From: Viola odorata
Lineage: Eukaryota; Streptophyta; Magnoliopsida; Malpighiales; Violaceae
Direction of reading: 5' to 3'
Assembly (NCBI GenBank): GCA_963691705.1
Contig: OY829539.1
Span: 61,726,327 to 61,790,326 of the forward strand
DNA length: 64,000 bases
Shown: one piece after another, positions 33,784-46,200 of the stretch
Layout: each line of letters opens with the position of its first letter
How positions within the stretch are numbered: position 1 is the first letter of the stretch
The notes under the pieces: generated by a model
The model's input: the letters and a program-made list of their open reading frames with translations, nothing else
Told to the model about the DNA's origin: nothing
Databases searched by the model: none
Program-made: the position numbers and the translations under genes

Positions 33784-35446
33784 ATGTCCAAATCCAAAAC
33801 GGATTACCATGTTGCTTTTCTTCCATTCCCATTTACCAGTCATCCAAATGTTATGTTCAACTTGGCTCGAGACGCAGCAAAACAACTCCCTCAAATATTG
33901 TTCTCTTTCATTAGCATTGACAGTTGCATCAACTCTTTACTCTCCGCACCGGAAAATCGTTCTGATAATCTCCCCAAAAACATCAAATCCTACACAGTAC
34001 ATGATTTCACCCTCAGAGACGTGCCTCGAGTTTTGGTAGAAGGCATCGAAGAAGCCGAGAAAGAGACTGGGAGGAAACTAACCTGTGTGGTCACTGATGC
34101 ATTCTTCTCCGTTGCAGTTGCGAAGATGGCCGGAGATATGAATATCCCTAATTGGATCGCTCTTTGGGTTGCCACTCCTTACTGTCTATCTGCACATTTG
34201 CACACATCCACGATTCGAGAAATCTACGCGAACAATGGTGCCCAGAAACACCAGAAGCTCGATTCAATCCCTGGATTGTCCCAGATTTGCTTCTCGGATT
34301 TTCCCCCACAGGTGCTTCCCGAGAATGAACTCGTCCATGATCCTCACCCAGATGCTGTTCTGTTTCGGACTGTTCTGGAAAATATGGGACTATGTTTACC
34401 TGAAGCAGCTGCTGTTGTGCTCAACTCTTATGAAGAAATCAACTCCACATCCCTCACCAACGATCTCAAGTCCAAGTTTCGAAACTCACTGCCTGTCGGC
34501 TTCCTCTCACTTCCTGTGCCATTCCATGTCACCTCAGGTAATTCTGATGAATTCTGATTTCTTAATTTGCAACTCTCTCCATTTTTTAGCATCTATCATT
34601 TTAGGCCAAAAATGAAAATCTCTTTTAATTGAGGTCCTTTGGAAATCCTTGTAAAAATTTACTTTTTCTGGCATTGTCGGCTACCTTGTGCCTTGTTGCC
34701 CGACTGCCTGGCCTGTCCAACTGTTGTTTTATTAATTTTTTTTTAATAGGTGTGATTTGCACCAAAACGATAGATAAGAAAGAAAGAACGGAGAGAGTAT
34801 ATCTATATATATATATATACGTAGTCGCTAAAATTCTCAACATCGATCAGGTGCTGATGAAACCGGCTGCATCACATGGCTGGATGAGCGGGAACCAGCA
34901 TCCGTCGCATATATAGGATTCGGAACATTCATGACACCAACCCCGGACGAAAATGTTGCACTAACGCTAGCAATAGAAGAAAGCGGCATCTCGTTTCTTT
35001 GGTCTTTAAAAGACGAGTCAGTTTTGCCAGACGGGTTTCTTGATCGGACGAGGATGCAAGGAAAGGTGGTTCCTTGGGCGCCGCAGAGCCGGGTTCTGGC
35101 GCATAAATCGGTGGGTGTGCACGTGACGCATGCCGGGTACAATTCGGTTTGCGAGAGTATTTTGTGTGGAGTGCCCATGATTTGCAGGCCTGTCTGGGCG
35201 GATAATCATATCAATGCAAGAATCGTGGATCAAGAATGGAAGATTGGTGTGAGAGTTGAGGATGGAGTGATCACCAAAGATGAGATGATTAAGTGCTTCA
35301 AAACAATTCTTGAAGACGAAGAAGGGAAGAAGATGAGAGACTCCATCAATGCGCTTAAAGAGGTTGTTCTGAAAGCTGCCGGACCGGATGGTAGTGCTGC
35401 TCGACACTTCAAAACTCTACTTCAAATCTTCTCCAAGAAACTTTAG
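33784..35446 (+). CDS. UGT78-type flavonoid/anthocyanidin 3-O-glycosyltransferase
   Basis: Two exons (33784-34537 and 34851-35446) give 449 aa, a usual family-1 UGT length. Such enzymes attach a sugar from UDP-sugar to the 3-OH of flavonols or anthocyanidins in the cytosol. H9 (DYHVAFLPFPF) is the expected catalytic histidine. An Asp in the VTDAFF segment near residue 110-115 would be its partner. The 44-residue PSPG donor-binding box spans W327-N370. It departs from consensus: HCGWNS is HAGYNS (345-350), and the last position, normally Gln or His, is Asn370. The intron position is the one common in this family. The start at 33784 gives the conserved N-terminus; an upstream in-frame ATG at 33745 adds 13 residues without family support. 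Confidence 0.92.
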
Positions 35447-36660
35447 TTCTCTGAGTTCGAATATTAATTATATCTTGCAATTTTAGTACTTTGTAATTCA
35501 CAAACTTTTTTTTCTTTTTTATCATATTTATGATGACATTAACTGCTTCGTTGTTTTAGCAATCCAAGATGATTGACTAGCAGCATTCCTAGGAACTCTA
35601 AAAATGAATTTTATATGCATTAATACCCAGACACACGAGTCCCGGCCAAAAAATCAACATCTCGCCTTGGACAAAACATGAATAGGTTTAACCAGCCAAT
35701 TTCACCAGTGGCAATGATATTGAAGAGACGAGTAGGATTAACGATTAAGTCACAATCCATCGCATCTTATATCCTATTATATCCATCGCATCTTATATCC
35801 TCATTTAAAGATGAAGGGAAGGGTAGAGAGGAGAGGAAATTAAAAAGAAGAAGGAAATGATGCAGAGAAAATGGTGAGGGAGAGAGAAGAGGAAAGAGAA
35901 GAAATTAAATGCGGTAATGAGAGAGATTAATTTTTTATTAGGTAGTAGTTATATTACTTTTCTAACCTTTATACCTATTAAAGTGTTTCAATAAATGAGG
36001 GATAATTACTGTCCATTGAAAAATGGGCATAATGCTAACCTGCCCATAAAGTGGACAAATTAGCAAAACCCATATATATATAGCTATAAGAATGATTATT
36101 GGTGGCTGCAATTGATTTTCAAGTGCTCCACTTCCTATTGTGCTCCACGATCTTCAAGTGCTCCATGTTGGTGTTGGCTCTCAACATATCTGTTGTGCTT
36201 TTCTCTAATTTTGTTCACCTATCTCCATCCCTGGACATTCAAACTTGACATGTTTTCTATTCTTCTTTGTGACTTGGGTTCGGCCTCATATTTGCGAGGT
36301 CGCCTTGAGTCGTAAGATAACGTTAGTATGCAGTGAGTCTGGAGGTTACACTTGTTCTATCACTGCAGTTTCACTCGGGGAATCTAGAATTCTTGTCATC
36401 CACGAGATACACTCACATTTTTACCAAATGCTAAAGAGAATGGTTAATGGGCTTACACAATTCTCTCTATAAAATGGAATAGATGTATCGATTCTCTAGG
36501 TAATTTGACATTTCAAGAATGAGTGGGTTTTCAAGCAAGAGGAAGAGACTACACAATAAACTCTTTTTTCGGGGAGCGCATATTCTGGCGGACTATGGTT
36601 GGTTAATTACAGAAAGGAGTATACTTTGGAACCCGTACAACAACATGAGGAACACGTATG
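35447..36660. other. intergenic
   Basis: Holds the UGT 3' UTR and a short duplication (ATCGCATCTTATATCCT twice, about 35759-35800). The ORFs near 36112-36731 have no recognisable domain. Confidence 0.5.
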
Positions 36661-36670
36661 ATGTCCACCT

Positions 36671-36883
36671 GTGGGTTCGACTGTATGTATCAACATGGAC
36701 ACAATTGTTTGTTCAGATTCAGTGGGGTTGAGTCCAATTGCTCAAAATAATATAGATAAATGTATCTTTTTCTCGACTATGTTAGCTCCTCACCGTTATG
36801 AAGTTGCAGTGACAGAAAGCTTGACAATTTTAAAGGCTCTCAAGCTGGCTTTAGATAATATAATATCGACCGAGTGTAGGTGA
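36671..36883 (+). pseudogene. RNase H-like retroelement fragment
   Basis: The reading STVCINMDTIVCSDSVG...EVAVTESLTILKALKLALDN resembles the (V)KINTDGA...AE..ALLEGL.LA order of the RVT_3/RNase H domain in LINE-type and related retroelements. No intact catalytic set, reverse transcriptase or stop-free flank is present. It is a weak resemblance, offered as a remnant. Confidence 0.4.
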
Positions 36884-36989
36884 AATTTGGATATGGTTCG
36901 CTCACCTACCACATAGGCCTTGCTATGAGAGATATAGTTTGTGATAACTTGTGTTGAGGGGTAGGGATTATTCCATCAATAGTCGCGAT

Positions 36990-37570
36990 GATTAGATGTT
37001 CGAGCCGTTTTACGTGTCACCTACAAAGAGCCGGAGGGAGGGGCCTCCGACGTAGAGCCTCCGACGATCAAGTTAGAATCGTGGATAGTACAAACAAGTG
37101 AGAGATATGGGAGAGTTACCGGAGTGATTGCATAAACTTAGTGTCGTGATCTTCTACCCCCTCTTCTGGATGGGGGGTGGGGGTATTTATACCCTTACCC
37201 TTGCTTGGCTTCCTGAGCCCAGTGGGGCCCGTATTTCAGACTAAGTGTAGCATATGATGAGTGTAATTAATGCAGTCATTTCCTCATTAAGAGTCATCGC
37301 TTCCGCATTGAATGCTTTTTGTTTTACCTAGGACTATCTGGCGTCCACCGCCTAAGCCTCTAAAGTTCGCATTAACTGCCGTCATTTCCTCATTAAATGT
37401 GTTTTGGGGGTGATGATTACCTTATGACTCAGCAGGGTCATCCGGTAAGGAGTAGGAATGTTGGTACCGATACATATGTCACCTTCCGTTTGTGTCATCC
37501 TCCCGTTAGCATCCCCCGTGGAAGGCCTAACGGGGGATTCTTCCACCGCTTTCGTGGCCTAATTTTGTGA
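36990..37570 (-). repeat. LTR-like retrotransposon remnant
   Basis: This GC-richer island contrasts with its AT-rich flanks. On the minus strand it has a TATAAATAC box (about 37178-37186), then TAACTTGATCGTCGGAGG, a second GTCGGAGG copy and CCGGCTCTTTGTAGGTG. That is the layout of the R-U5 region of plant Ty3-type LTRs. I could not define TG...CA ends, a primer-binding site or coding sequence, so it is probably a partial or solo LTR. Confidence 0.42.
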
Positions 37571-37599
37571 AAACTAAGCCAAAGGGTCGTGAAATGTCC

Positions 37600-38400
37600 T
37601 TCTTACCCTTGTCCTTTTTCCATGTATTATCAGTTTGTTGTTCTCATATGTATACATCTTGTGAAGTTGTGCATGTGTGGAGAAATGCGAATACAATTGC
37701 GCGAGCAAGATGAGCGGTTTGTTCCAATTTGGAAGAATTTTGGGTTGGGAATGCCCTGAAAGCTATGTTCACTTTGCACCTAATCCATCGGTTGATTAAT
37801 GATACGTAACCTTTAAAAATAAAATAAAATAACACTAACATTTTTCTTTGAAAAATTACATTTAGAAGCCATTTTTTAACATGGTTGGTATTTTATTAAG
37901 GTTATTTTCAGCTTATAAGTTTATTTCGTGATTTAAGTTCAAAAATTTCATAATCAAACATAGTTTCCGTAGCCATCATTTTCTTTTTTACATAAAAATA
38001 CTCCCTTGTACTTGTTATTTTGAGTGTTAACACAATAATTGGTTCGGAGAAATCAAAATTCTTTCTAATTCTTCTATTCCTTATATTATTTATTATTTAC
38101 GAAAAATCATCGCATTCGTACAATTTACATTAAAAATAGAACGATAATTTTTTTCTAAATTTACATTGAAAAATAAAAATGAAAAATATTTTCTACCTGA
38201 AAACTTTCATGAGAGAGAGAGACTAGTAACGACTGGCTGATTTGCGCCAGCCAAATGCCCAAGTCAGAATTTGATAGCGGATAGAAAAAAGGTAAACGAC
38301 AAGAGAGATAGGAGAAAGGAGGAACGTACGATTACGATGCAAAATGCAAATCAGATAACTTTTCTATAACCATCTGCTTCGTCATCATCTCCCCTCCACT
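37600..38400. other. intergenic
   Basis: AT-rich from about 37800, with no gene. The stretch after 38400 is the leader region of the ACS gene. Confidence 0.55.
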
Positions 38401-38580
38401 CTGCACCCGTAAGATCCAAACTCCGTAAGAAAAACTGATGGAGAATTGGAGATTATAAAATCAAACAACTGACGGAGAGACGAAATTCATCCCCCCGCCT
38501 CTCAAAATCTTTCAAATCTTTGACTGCCAGCTCCTCCTACTCCGAGATCTTCGCTTTATTAAATCAATAAAAAATTGAAG

Positions 38581-38935
38581 GTTAGTCCCTTAATCAGGCT
38601 TGCCCCTCTGATAATCTTTTTTTAATTACTATTATTTGATAATCAGATTCAAGTCTCTGATTTATCTGATTTTTTTGTTGTTGTTTAATTTAATACTTCT
38701 TCGCTTCTTTCCCCTCCATCCCCACGATCGTCATCAGAATCGACTTTTCTTTCATTATTTGTTTATCGATTTTACGTCAATACCCTTATTTATTCATTTA
38801 ATTTACAAATTAGTGCATATATAGAGTTGAAAAATCTTTTCAAATCATCCAGGTCTTGACCAGTAAATTCAACTCGATCTTGATTTTGATTTGTTTTGCT
38901 TTTTTTTCCCCTTCATAATCTCTCTTTTTATACAG
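38581..38935 (+). other. possible 5' UTR intron of the ACS gene
   Basis: A donor after AATTGAAG (38581, GTTAGT) and a CTCTTTTTATACAG acceptor ending at 38935 flank a T-rich stretch without long ORFs. Based on consensus only. Confidence 0.45.
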
Positions 38936-39162
38936 TTGAACCGGCCCTTCATGATGCTATAAGGTTGACGGTTGGGTAGAGAAGATAAATGATGTTTTTT
39001 GGTCTTTTTTAAAGATCGTAACTGAGTTGCAACAGCATAAAAGGACGGCGAGGTTCATGTAACCTGGCCCCACCTTAATAGTTGTTTAATACTAATAAAC
39101 TAAATAATTAAACCTGAGAAAAAAAAATTATAAATAAAGTAATAGATACTGGAGGAGGGAGG

Positions 39163-42100
39163 ATGCTGCATTTATCAGACGGCATTGTTTCCGGGAGAGT
39201 AGTACAGTTAGCACATGAGGAGTACGCGCCTCCCTTGTTAGTTGGCGCGTGTTGTTATTCTTCTGCGTTTGGTAGTAGTAATCAGAAGCAGTCGCCCACC
39301 GCCGCCGTCTGGACCTGGCCTACTTCTTCTTCTTCTTCGAGCTTTCAGTTTGATTTCGGTTACGGTCGTTATTGCCGTCGTCGTGGGATCGGAACAGGGA
39401 TGGGGATTGTGACGGATAATAAGTTGAGGCATGTGGAGTCCATTTCCGAGATTCCTTCCGGCGCCGGGAGCATTTCTCGTCTCAACGCTGTTATTTTGGG
39501 AGAATCTCTTGCTTCTGAGGAGAACGATCTGATTTTTCCTAGCGACGAGTTCTCTCGTCAGGCGCTAGTCCCGTCGCCTCAAAAGGTATGTTTTGTTTGT
39601 TTCTGGTTTTCTCTCGTCGTCACTTTTATTGTGAAAAATTGGACGGATCAGTGACTTAGAGATTGGTGAAATGAGATCAGTATTTGGAGATGTACAAAAG
39701 GTCTATTGAAGATCCGAGTGGATTTTGGTCGGATTTGGCTTCCCAGTTTTACTGGAAGCAGAAATGGGGTGAACCAGTTGTCTCAGAGAATCTCGATATC
39801 CGTAAAGGCAATGTCAATATCGAGGTCTCCTTCTCACTCTCTTCGTTTTTGTTTTCATCTGTGATTTCCTTTTTCAAAAAGTGTAACAGAAACGGAAATG
39901 TAGTGCATCTAGTCACTGGAAGAGTAGCTGATTTAATATTTTTGATTTTTCTTTTCAGAAAAGTGGAAATGAAATAATAACAGTGTATCTTATTACTGGA
40001 TTGACTAAGTTTTGACGATAGTACTTGTTAATGTGCAGTGGTTCAAGGGAGGCCTCACAAACATTTGCTACAATTGCTTGGACAGAAATATTGAATCTGG
40101 TATTGGTGACAAGGTTGCCCTTTACTGGGAAGCTAATGACCTTGGTACCGATGACAGTTTGACCTACTCCCAGCTGCTTGCTAGAGTTTCCCAGGTTTGT
40201 TCTCTGCATCACTTGCAATTTGGTGTTGAGCGTAACATTACAATGAACTTGATTTTTTCTGCCTTCTGATTTAGCTAGCCAATTACTTGAAAGACATTGG
40301 TGTTAAGAAGGGAGATGCTGTTGTAATTTACTTACCCATGCTCATGGAACTCCCTATGGCCATGCTTGCAACTGCTCGTATCGGAGCTGTTCACTCGGTA
40401 ATGCTGCGCCACTTTCCCTGCTTAACTCACTTTTCATCTTTCTTGTATTAAATGCCCTCTTACCCCTTTTGTTTTGTCAGGTTGTGTTCGCTGGATTTTC
40501 TGCTGAGTCCCTTGCTCAAAGAATCGTGGACTGCAAGCCAAAAGTTGTGATTACATGTAATGCCGTAAAAAGAGGTTCTAAGGTCATCAATCTCAAAGAT
40601 ATCGTTGATGCTGCCCTTGTTGAATCTGCTAAAAGTGGCATCTCAGTCGGTATGCTAATGTAACTACTCCTTTATGATTCAGCAGTCAGCATGAACTCTG
40701 CTTGTAATTCTTTGTAGTTGTGTTAAATGTATTTGAATAATGGGTATCTGTGTGTGTTGTCTGAGCGTCTGCATGTGATATATTAGGATGTCCTTTGAGG
40801 ATATTATTTAATTTATGTTCCCTCCTGAAGGGATGTTCACTACTTTCTTCATTCTTCCTTTTTCCTTTGACCAGAGGCATGCTTAACTTATGAAAACCAA
40901 TCGGCTTTGAAGAGGGAAAACACTAAATGGCAACAGGGACGTGATGTATGGTGGCAGGTTAGGTCCTAAACCTCCTTTAACACATAGACTTCAAAAAAAC
41001 AAAACCGATAAAAATGATCCTTGGTGTTCAAGATTTGCAAATACAATTTCTTAATGTTTTCCAGTTTAGGCATTTCTTGTGTCAGTCAGTCTTCATCTTA
41101 TTTCTTTCACATGGCTAAGAAACTAATTATAGCATTGAATATGGTTGTTTAATGTATACTTTTGTTGTTTCCATAGAATTCCATAGTGTTGATTGCTGCA
41201 TTATATTACTTGAGAATGATTACATACCTAAGGTCGTAATCTGTTGGGTTATTGATGACTTTACAAAAAAAAAAAGTTATTGATGACTGATCGCATGACC
41301 TTCAGGATATTGTCCCCAATTATCCAACTACTTGTGAAGTGGAGTGGGTTGATGCTGAAGATCCCCTGTTTCTTCTGTACACTAGTGGGAGCACTGGAAA
41401 ACCAAAGGTACCAAGTGTGTTGTGCAATAATATTTTCGTATTCTTTTCCTGTTCTCCTTTACTGATGGCTTAACTTAATTATCTCTTAGGGTGTTCTCCA
41501 CACAACTGGAGGCTATATGGTATACACTGCCACAACATTCAAGTATGCATTTGATTACAAGCCATCTGACATCTACTGGTATCTATCAACCAATTTATTT
41601 TTACTGTTTCTGTAATGTTTTGAATTCAAAGCAGCTTGGGTGGCTCTATATCACATAGAAATTTTACTTAAGCTTCTTCTTGATATCAGGTGCACAGCTG
41701 ACTGTGGTTGGATCACTGGGCATAGCTATGTAACTTATGGACCAATGCTTAATGGAGCCACTAATGTCATTTTTGAAGGGGTAACATCTTGTGAACTCCC
41801 AAGTAGTTTGCAAATCCACAGTTTTAGAATAAAACTTGATTCAATGTGTTGGAAAATAAATATCATATGTGCGCTTTATCTAATCAAGTGCCTGCATTCT
41901 GGAAGTTTGATATTCTGTGACAAAATCTAGAATGGCAAACTAGAACTTTTAGCAAAGTAAGGCCAATATTTCTTGAGATGAGGAAAAAAAGGGATATGCT
42001 TAATGCTTATGTTTTACATAATGTAATCTATGATTGTTTTGAGATGCCTTAAATCAATGTAATGACAATTTTCACTGTGAACTGTCAACCAAATTTTTGT

Positions 42101-45100
42101 TTTGGTCCAACATACACAACTGTTATTTGCTGATGTGGGTAACTAAGTGACATTTTGTGGATCTTGAATCCAACCCCATTAAGAAAATCAAAATCCAGTT
42201 GCGCAAAATCTGCAATTTATGAAGTTGAAATGGCATCATCAATATGTTTAAGGACAGAACTGAATATCCAGTAAACAGTATAAGGACAAACATTTTCCCT
42301 AGACCTTCAAATTACTTAACTTACCCCAGCAAAAATGTAGTGCAAATATCCTTCAGAAGATTGGATTTTTTCTCATTGTCAAGATTGTGGATTATTAACC
42401 TTTAGGATACATAAAAATGCAGAGGCCTTATGTTTAACTCAATACTCCATTCTCGAGATTGTGGATTATAGGCCCTATGTTTAACCCATTGCTGCAGTGT
42501 TTGCTATTAGCATAGCATGGTTTGTCATACTAAACTATAAGCAGGGATGTTCCCCACCAGACCCATTCCTTCTATTACCCACTCTGAATCTGTTGACTTG
42601 AGTTTGCTACCCTCAATCTATCTTGTGATTAAGATTATGTCCCTGTGATAACTGCATATTTGTTTGTTCACTCAGCATCTGTTTGTGATGGATGGTAAAT
42701 GTAGTGGTGTAAACCTTTAAATTGAAGTAATGATGTTAAATGTACTCAGATCTTTTGCATCCATCTCTTTAATTGTTAATTAGTATATTGCCTGCAGGCT
42801 CCGACTTATCCTGATGCTGGACGCTGTTGGGATATTGTTGACAAATTCAAGGTGACAATATTCTACACTGCCCCGACTCTGGTGCGGTCCCTTATGCGTG
42901 AGAGTGATGAGGTATGATATTTTTCTTACCTTAATCATAAATTGGTATATTGGTGGCCTCTACTAACTTTTGGTAGTTGTACTTAGAAGTTTAAGCAACT
43001 AACTGAGGCACGATATTTTAGGATTTTACTTCCCATCATTTATTCTATTTTGGAGGTGCTTATTGATTGTATGGTATCTTGTTTTTCCTTGTTAGGGATT
43101 GGGATATCTATGTTATTATTATTTATTTTGTTACTTTTTTTTTGCTCAATGGATTTTGTATTAACCATATACCATGAGTTTCATATCAAATGTTGACAAT
43201 TATTGTGATGCAGTATGTCACTCGCTATTCACGCAAATCCTTGCGGGTACTAGGAAGTGTAGGGGAGCCTATTAATCCAAGTGCTTGGAGGTTAATAGTT
43301 CTTAAAATTACTTAATCTAGACGCCTTTCTTTTGATTGGAAAGCATTTTGACAATATCCTGTTCTTTGCAGGTGGTTTTTTAATGTAGTTGGAGACTCAA
43401 GATGTCCTATATCTGACACTTGGTGGCAAACTGAAACTGGTGGCTTCATGGTATTCCTATCTGTGGCCACTCAATTTAGATGGCTTTGTATTACTTCTAA
43501 TTTCTTAAAGTCTAGTATGTCATGCCATCACTTTACTAGTATATATATGCTAACTAGGGTTTCTCTGGCTTCCCTGTCAGATTACACCATTACCAGGTGC
43601 CTGGCCACAGAAGCCTGGTTCTGCCACTTTCCCTTTCTTTGGCGTTCTGGTGAACATCTTCAATTTTTCTATCTTTTGTATTTGGGTTCATTTTCATTCA
43701 TTTTGTCTAATCAATCCTCATTTCATGGAACTGCAGCCTGTTATTGTGGATGAGAAGGGCGTTGAAATTGAAGGTGAGTGCAGTGGGTACTTGTGTGTGA
43801 AACACTCATGGCCTTCAGCATTCCGAACTCTTTTCGGCGATCATGAGAGATATGAAACAACATACTTCAAGCCATTCCCAGGCTATTATTTCACTGGTGA
43901 TGGTTGTAGCAGGTATGTTATGGCTATAACTTTGACGTTGCTGTTCCCCCTCCCCCCCCCCCCCCCCCCCCCCTTCGGTGGAGGGAAGGAGGGTTGGTGG
44001 TGATCTAAACTTGTACTGCATTCAGGAACTCTGGTCCATGTCAGACTTTGCAACTGCTTATGATGGTTTGTTTCAGGGACAAGGATGGGTACCATTGGCT
44101 TACTGGAAGAGTTGATGATGTCATAAATGTCAGGTACCTTATGGATGCCATAAAGTGTTCTTTTTCCTTTTCATTTTTTTAATACTATGTATGTATATAA
44201 TATAATATATGAACAAGTATAGATAACTTCAAGGTTAAAGACACATCGCCATCAAATTATACTTTCCTTTTTATCTCTATTTCAAATCAATCTGTAGTTG
44301 TCATTGTGTCCTGTTGTTACAACTCAAAATATACATAATCCTTTGGTTATACAATTACTTAAAGCATGCAATTTCTTTCTGCATTTGTGATGTTTCCATA
44401 TTATATGCAGTGGTCACCGTATTGGCACAGCTGAAGTGGAATCTGCTCTTGTTTCACATCCGCAATGTGCAGAAGCTGCTGTGGTTGGTGTCGAGCATGA
44501 GGTATTTGTCCGTGGGAGAATTTTCACGAAAATGTTAATTTCTGCACTTAACTGCATGTCCCAGCTAACTTTTGCATTCTATTGTTAGGTCAAAGGGCAA
44601 GGGATATATGCATTTGTTACCCTTGTGGAGGGTGTTCCATACAGTGAAGAACTTCGGAAAAGTCTTGTACTTGCTGTACGACAGCAGGTCTGTACTCAAT
44701 CCAATACCTTCTCTAGTCTTGTAACAAAGTTGTGAATTATGTGATGCGAGCCCATATACGTAGCAATTAGTACACCTTAAAATCTTGCAGTGGTAGTCAA
44801 GGCTTTCATTAGGAATTGAATTTGCATCGCAACGGATAAAATCACCTAAATATTAAATTTGCTGTGCTCATCCCAACCCTGTGTATGGCCGTGGTTGCTT
44901 ACAAATACGTACGAAATATGCACACATCTTTAGACTCTTCTTGTGGTCCTGTTTCAGATTGGAGCATTTGCAGCACCAGACAGAATCCACTGGGCTCCTG
45001 GCCTTCCAAAGACGAGAAGTGGCAAGATCATGAGAAGGATTCTGAGAAAAATTGCTTCCAGGCAGTTGGATGAGCTCGGAGACACGAGCACACTTGCGGA

Positions 45101-45143
45101 TCCAGGTGTGGTTGAGCAGCTGATTGAACTTGCAGATCGCTAA
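39163..45143 (+). CDS. ACS: acetyl-CoA synthetase (acetate-CoA ligase), plastid type
   Basis: Eighteen exons give 775 aa: 39163-39585, 39681-39824, 40039-40194, 40275-40397, 40481-40649, 40875-40957, 41306-41407, 41490-41578, 41690-41780, 42798-42911, 43214-43290, 43372-43450, 43581-43649, 43737-43912, 44077-44133, 44411-44501, 44589-44687, 44958-45143. The enzyme makes acetyl-CoA from acetate via acetyl-AMP. The AMP-binding P-loop [10 protein letters not shown] is at 391-400, spanning into exon 8. [11 protein letters not shown] lies near 540, the [13 protein letters not shown] hinge region follows, and the conserved acetylatable lysine is K737 in TRSGKIMRR. Residues 1-79 are extra relative to the conserved core and could be a transit peptide. 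A second in-frame ATG at 39400 (M80) stands just before the conserved region. All frames join. Confidence 0.95.
43952..43973 (+). repeat. poly-C tract in ACS intron 14
   Basis: A run of about 22 consecutive C residues, 39 bp after the exon 14 donor and preceded by CTGTTCCCCCT. Its length may be poorly determined by sequencing. Confidence 0.95.
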
Positions 45144-46200
45144 AGGTCCTGTTTGTGTAGTCTGGATTCGTCACCCATTGGCAGCATTTTTCTTCGGCCA
45201 TATCAAAGAGATTATACCAAAGACCAATTGCGGAAGATGAATGGTTGGGTGTGCTTTCTCAGATGCATTTAGCCTTTGAATTATTTAATTTTGTATCAGA
45301 ATAATAATAGTAGGAAGAGATGGGAGTCTGAAGCAAGCAATGGACTATCCTAGGGCCTAGGCTTTGCGCTGGTAGGAAATAAGTCATTTGTATCGTTTTA
45401 TGTAAAATTAAAATCTCTGTAACACGAACCTTGTTTGTCTTGGGTGCAAATCAAATTTACCTTTTAAACGGGCTCATTCGGGGGGTGGGGAGTGGGTGGC
45501 CCGGCCCATCCCCAAATTTTAAAAGATTTTTATTATACTTTCCTTTTTTTTTAAAGAATAATATAATACTTTCCATATCAACTTACTATATTAAAAAATA
45601 CTTTTAATGCTATAATTTGTATTACTCACAGCACTGGATATTTAGAATGATTTGTCAGCGATAGAAATAGCATTACATGAATTCCCTACCAATGTTGCAA
45701 ATATATTCGGAAGGTAGCAGAACGCGTGGGCAAATGCCAAACGACAAACATACAATAACATCTTGCTATCTGTTGTTTCGTACAGTAATAATAACACCGA
45801 TAACACATGCCCTTGCTGGACTCCTATTGAAATTTGAAACACAGTAGGTGACAATGCCTACAAAACCATAACATCGGCAAAAACAGAAAAAAAAGCCTCA
45901 CCCAACAAGATTTTTCTGACAGAAACTTCATTTTTCCAAAGAGACTTATGTTCTATGGTAAAAATCTGTCTTGAAAGGACAATTGCTGCTCATATTCGAA
46001 AGAAACCCCAGACGTGTGAAAAGCAAGGATCATTGTGATAACAACGTAAAACATGGAAGCGCGTGCAAATAACAAATGAGGGATGCAGCAAAATCTTAAA
46101 TTATTGTGTGAAATCTCAGACAACACCAGTCACAAAAGACGCATCAACCTTGCCGCAGGCTTCCATAGTCCTCCGCCGAGGATATCATCCAGGACGTCCC
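45144..46200. other. convergent 3' flanks of ACS and eRF1
   Basis: No coding sequence. The region holds the two genes' 3' UTRs and an AT-rich middle (about 45530-45620). Confidence 0.65.
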
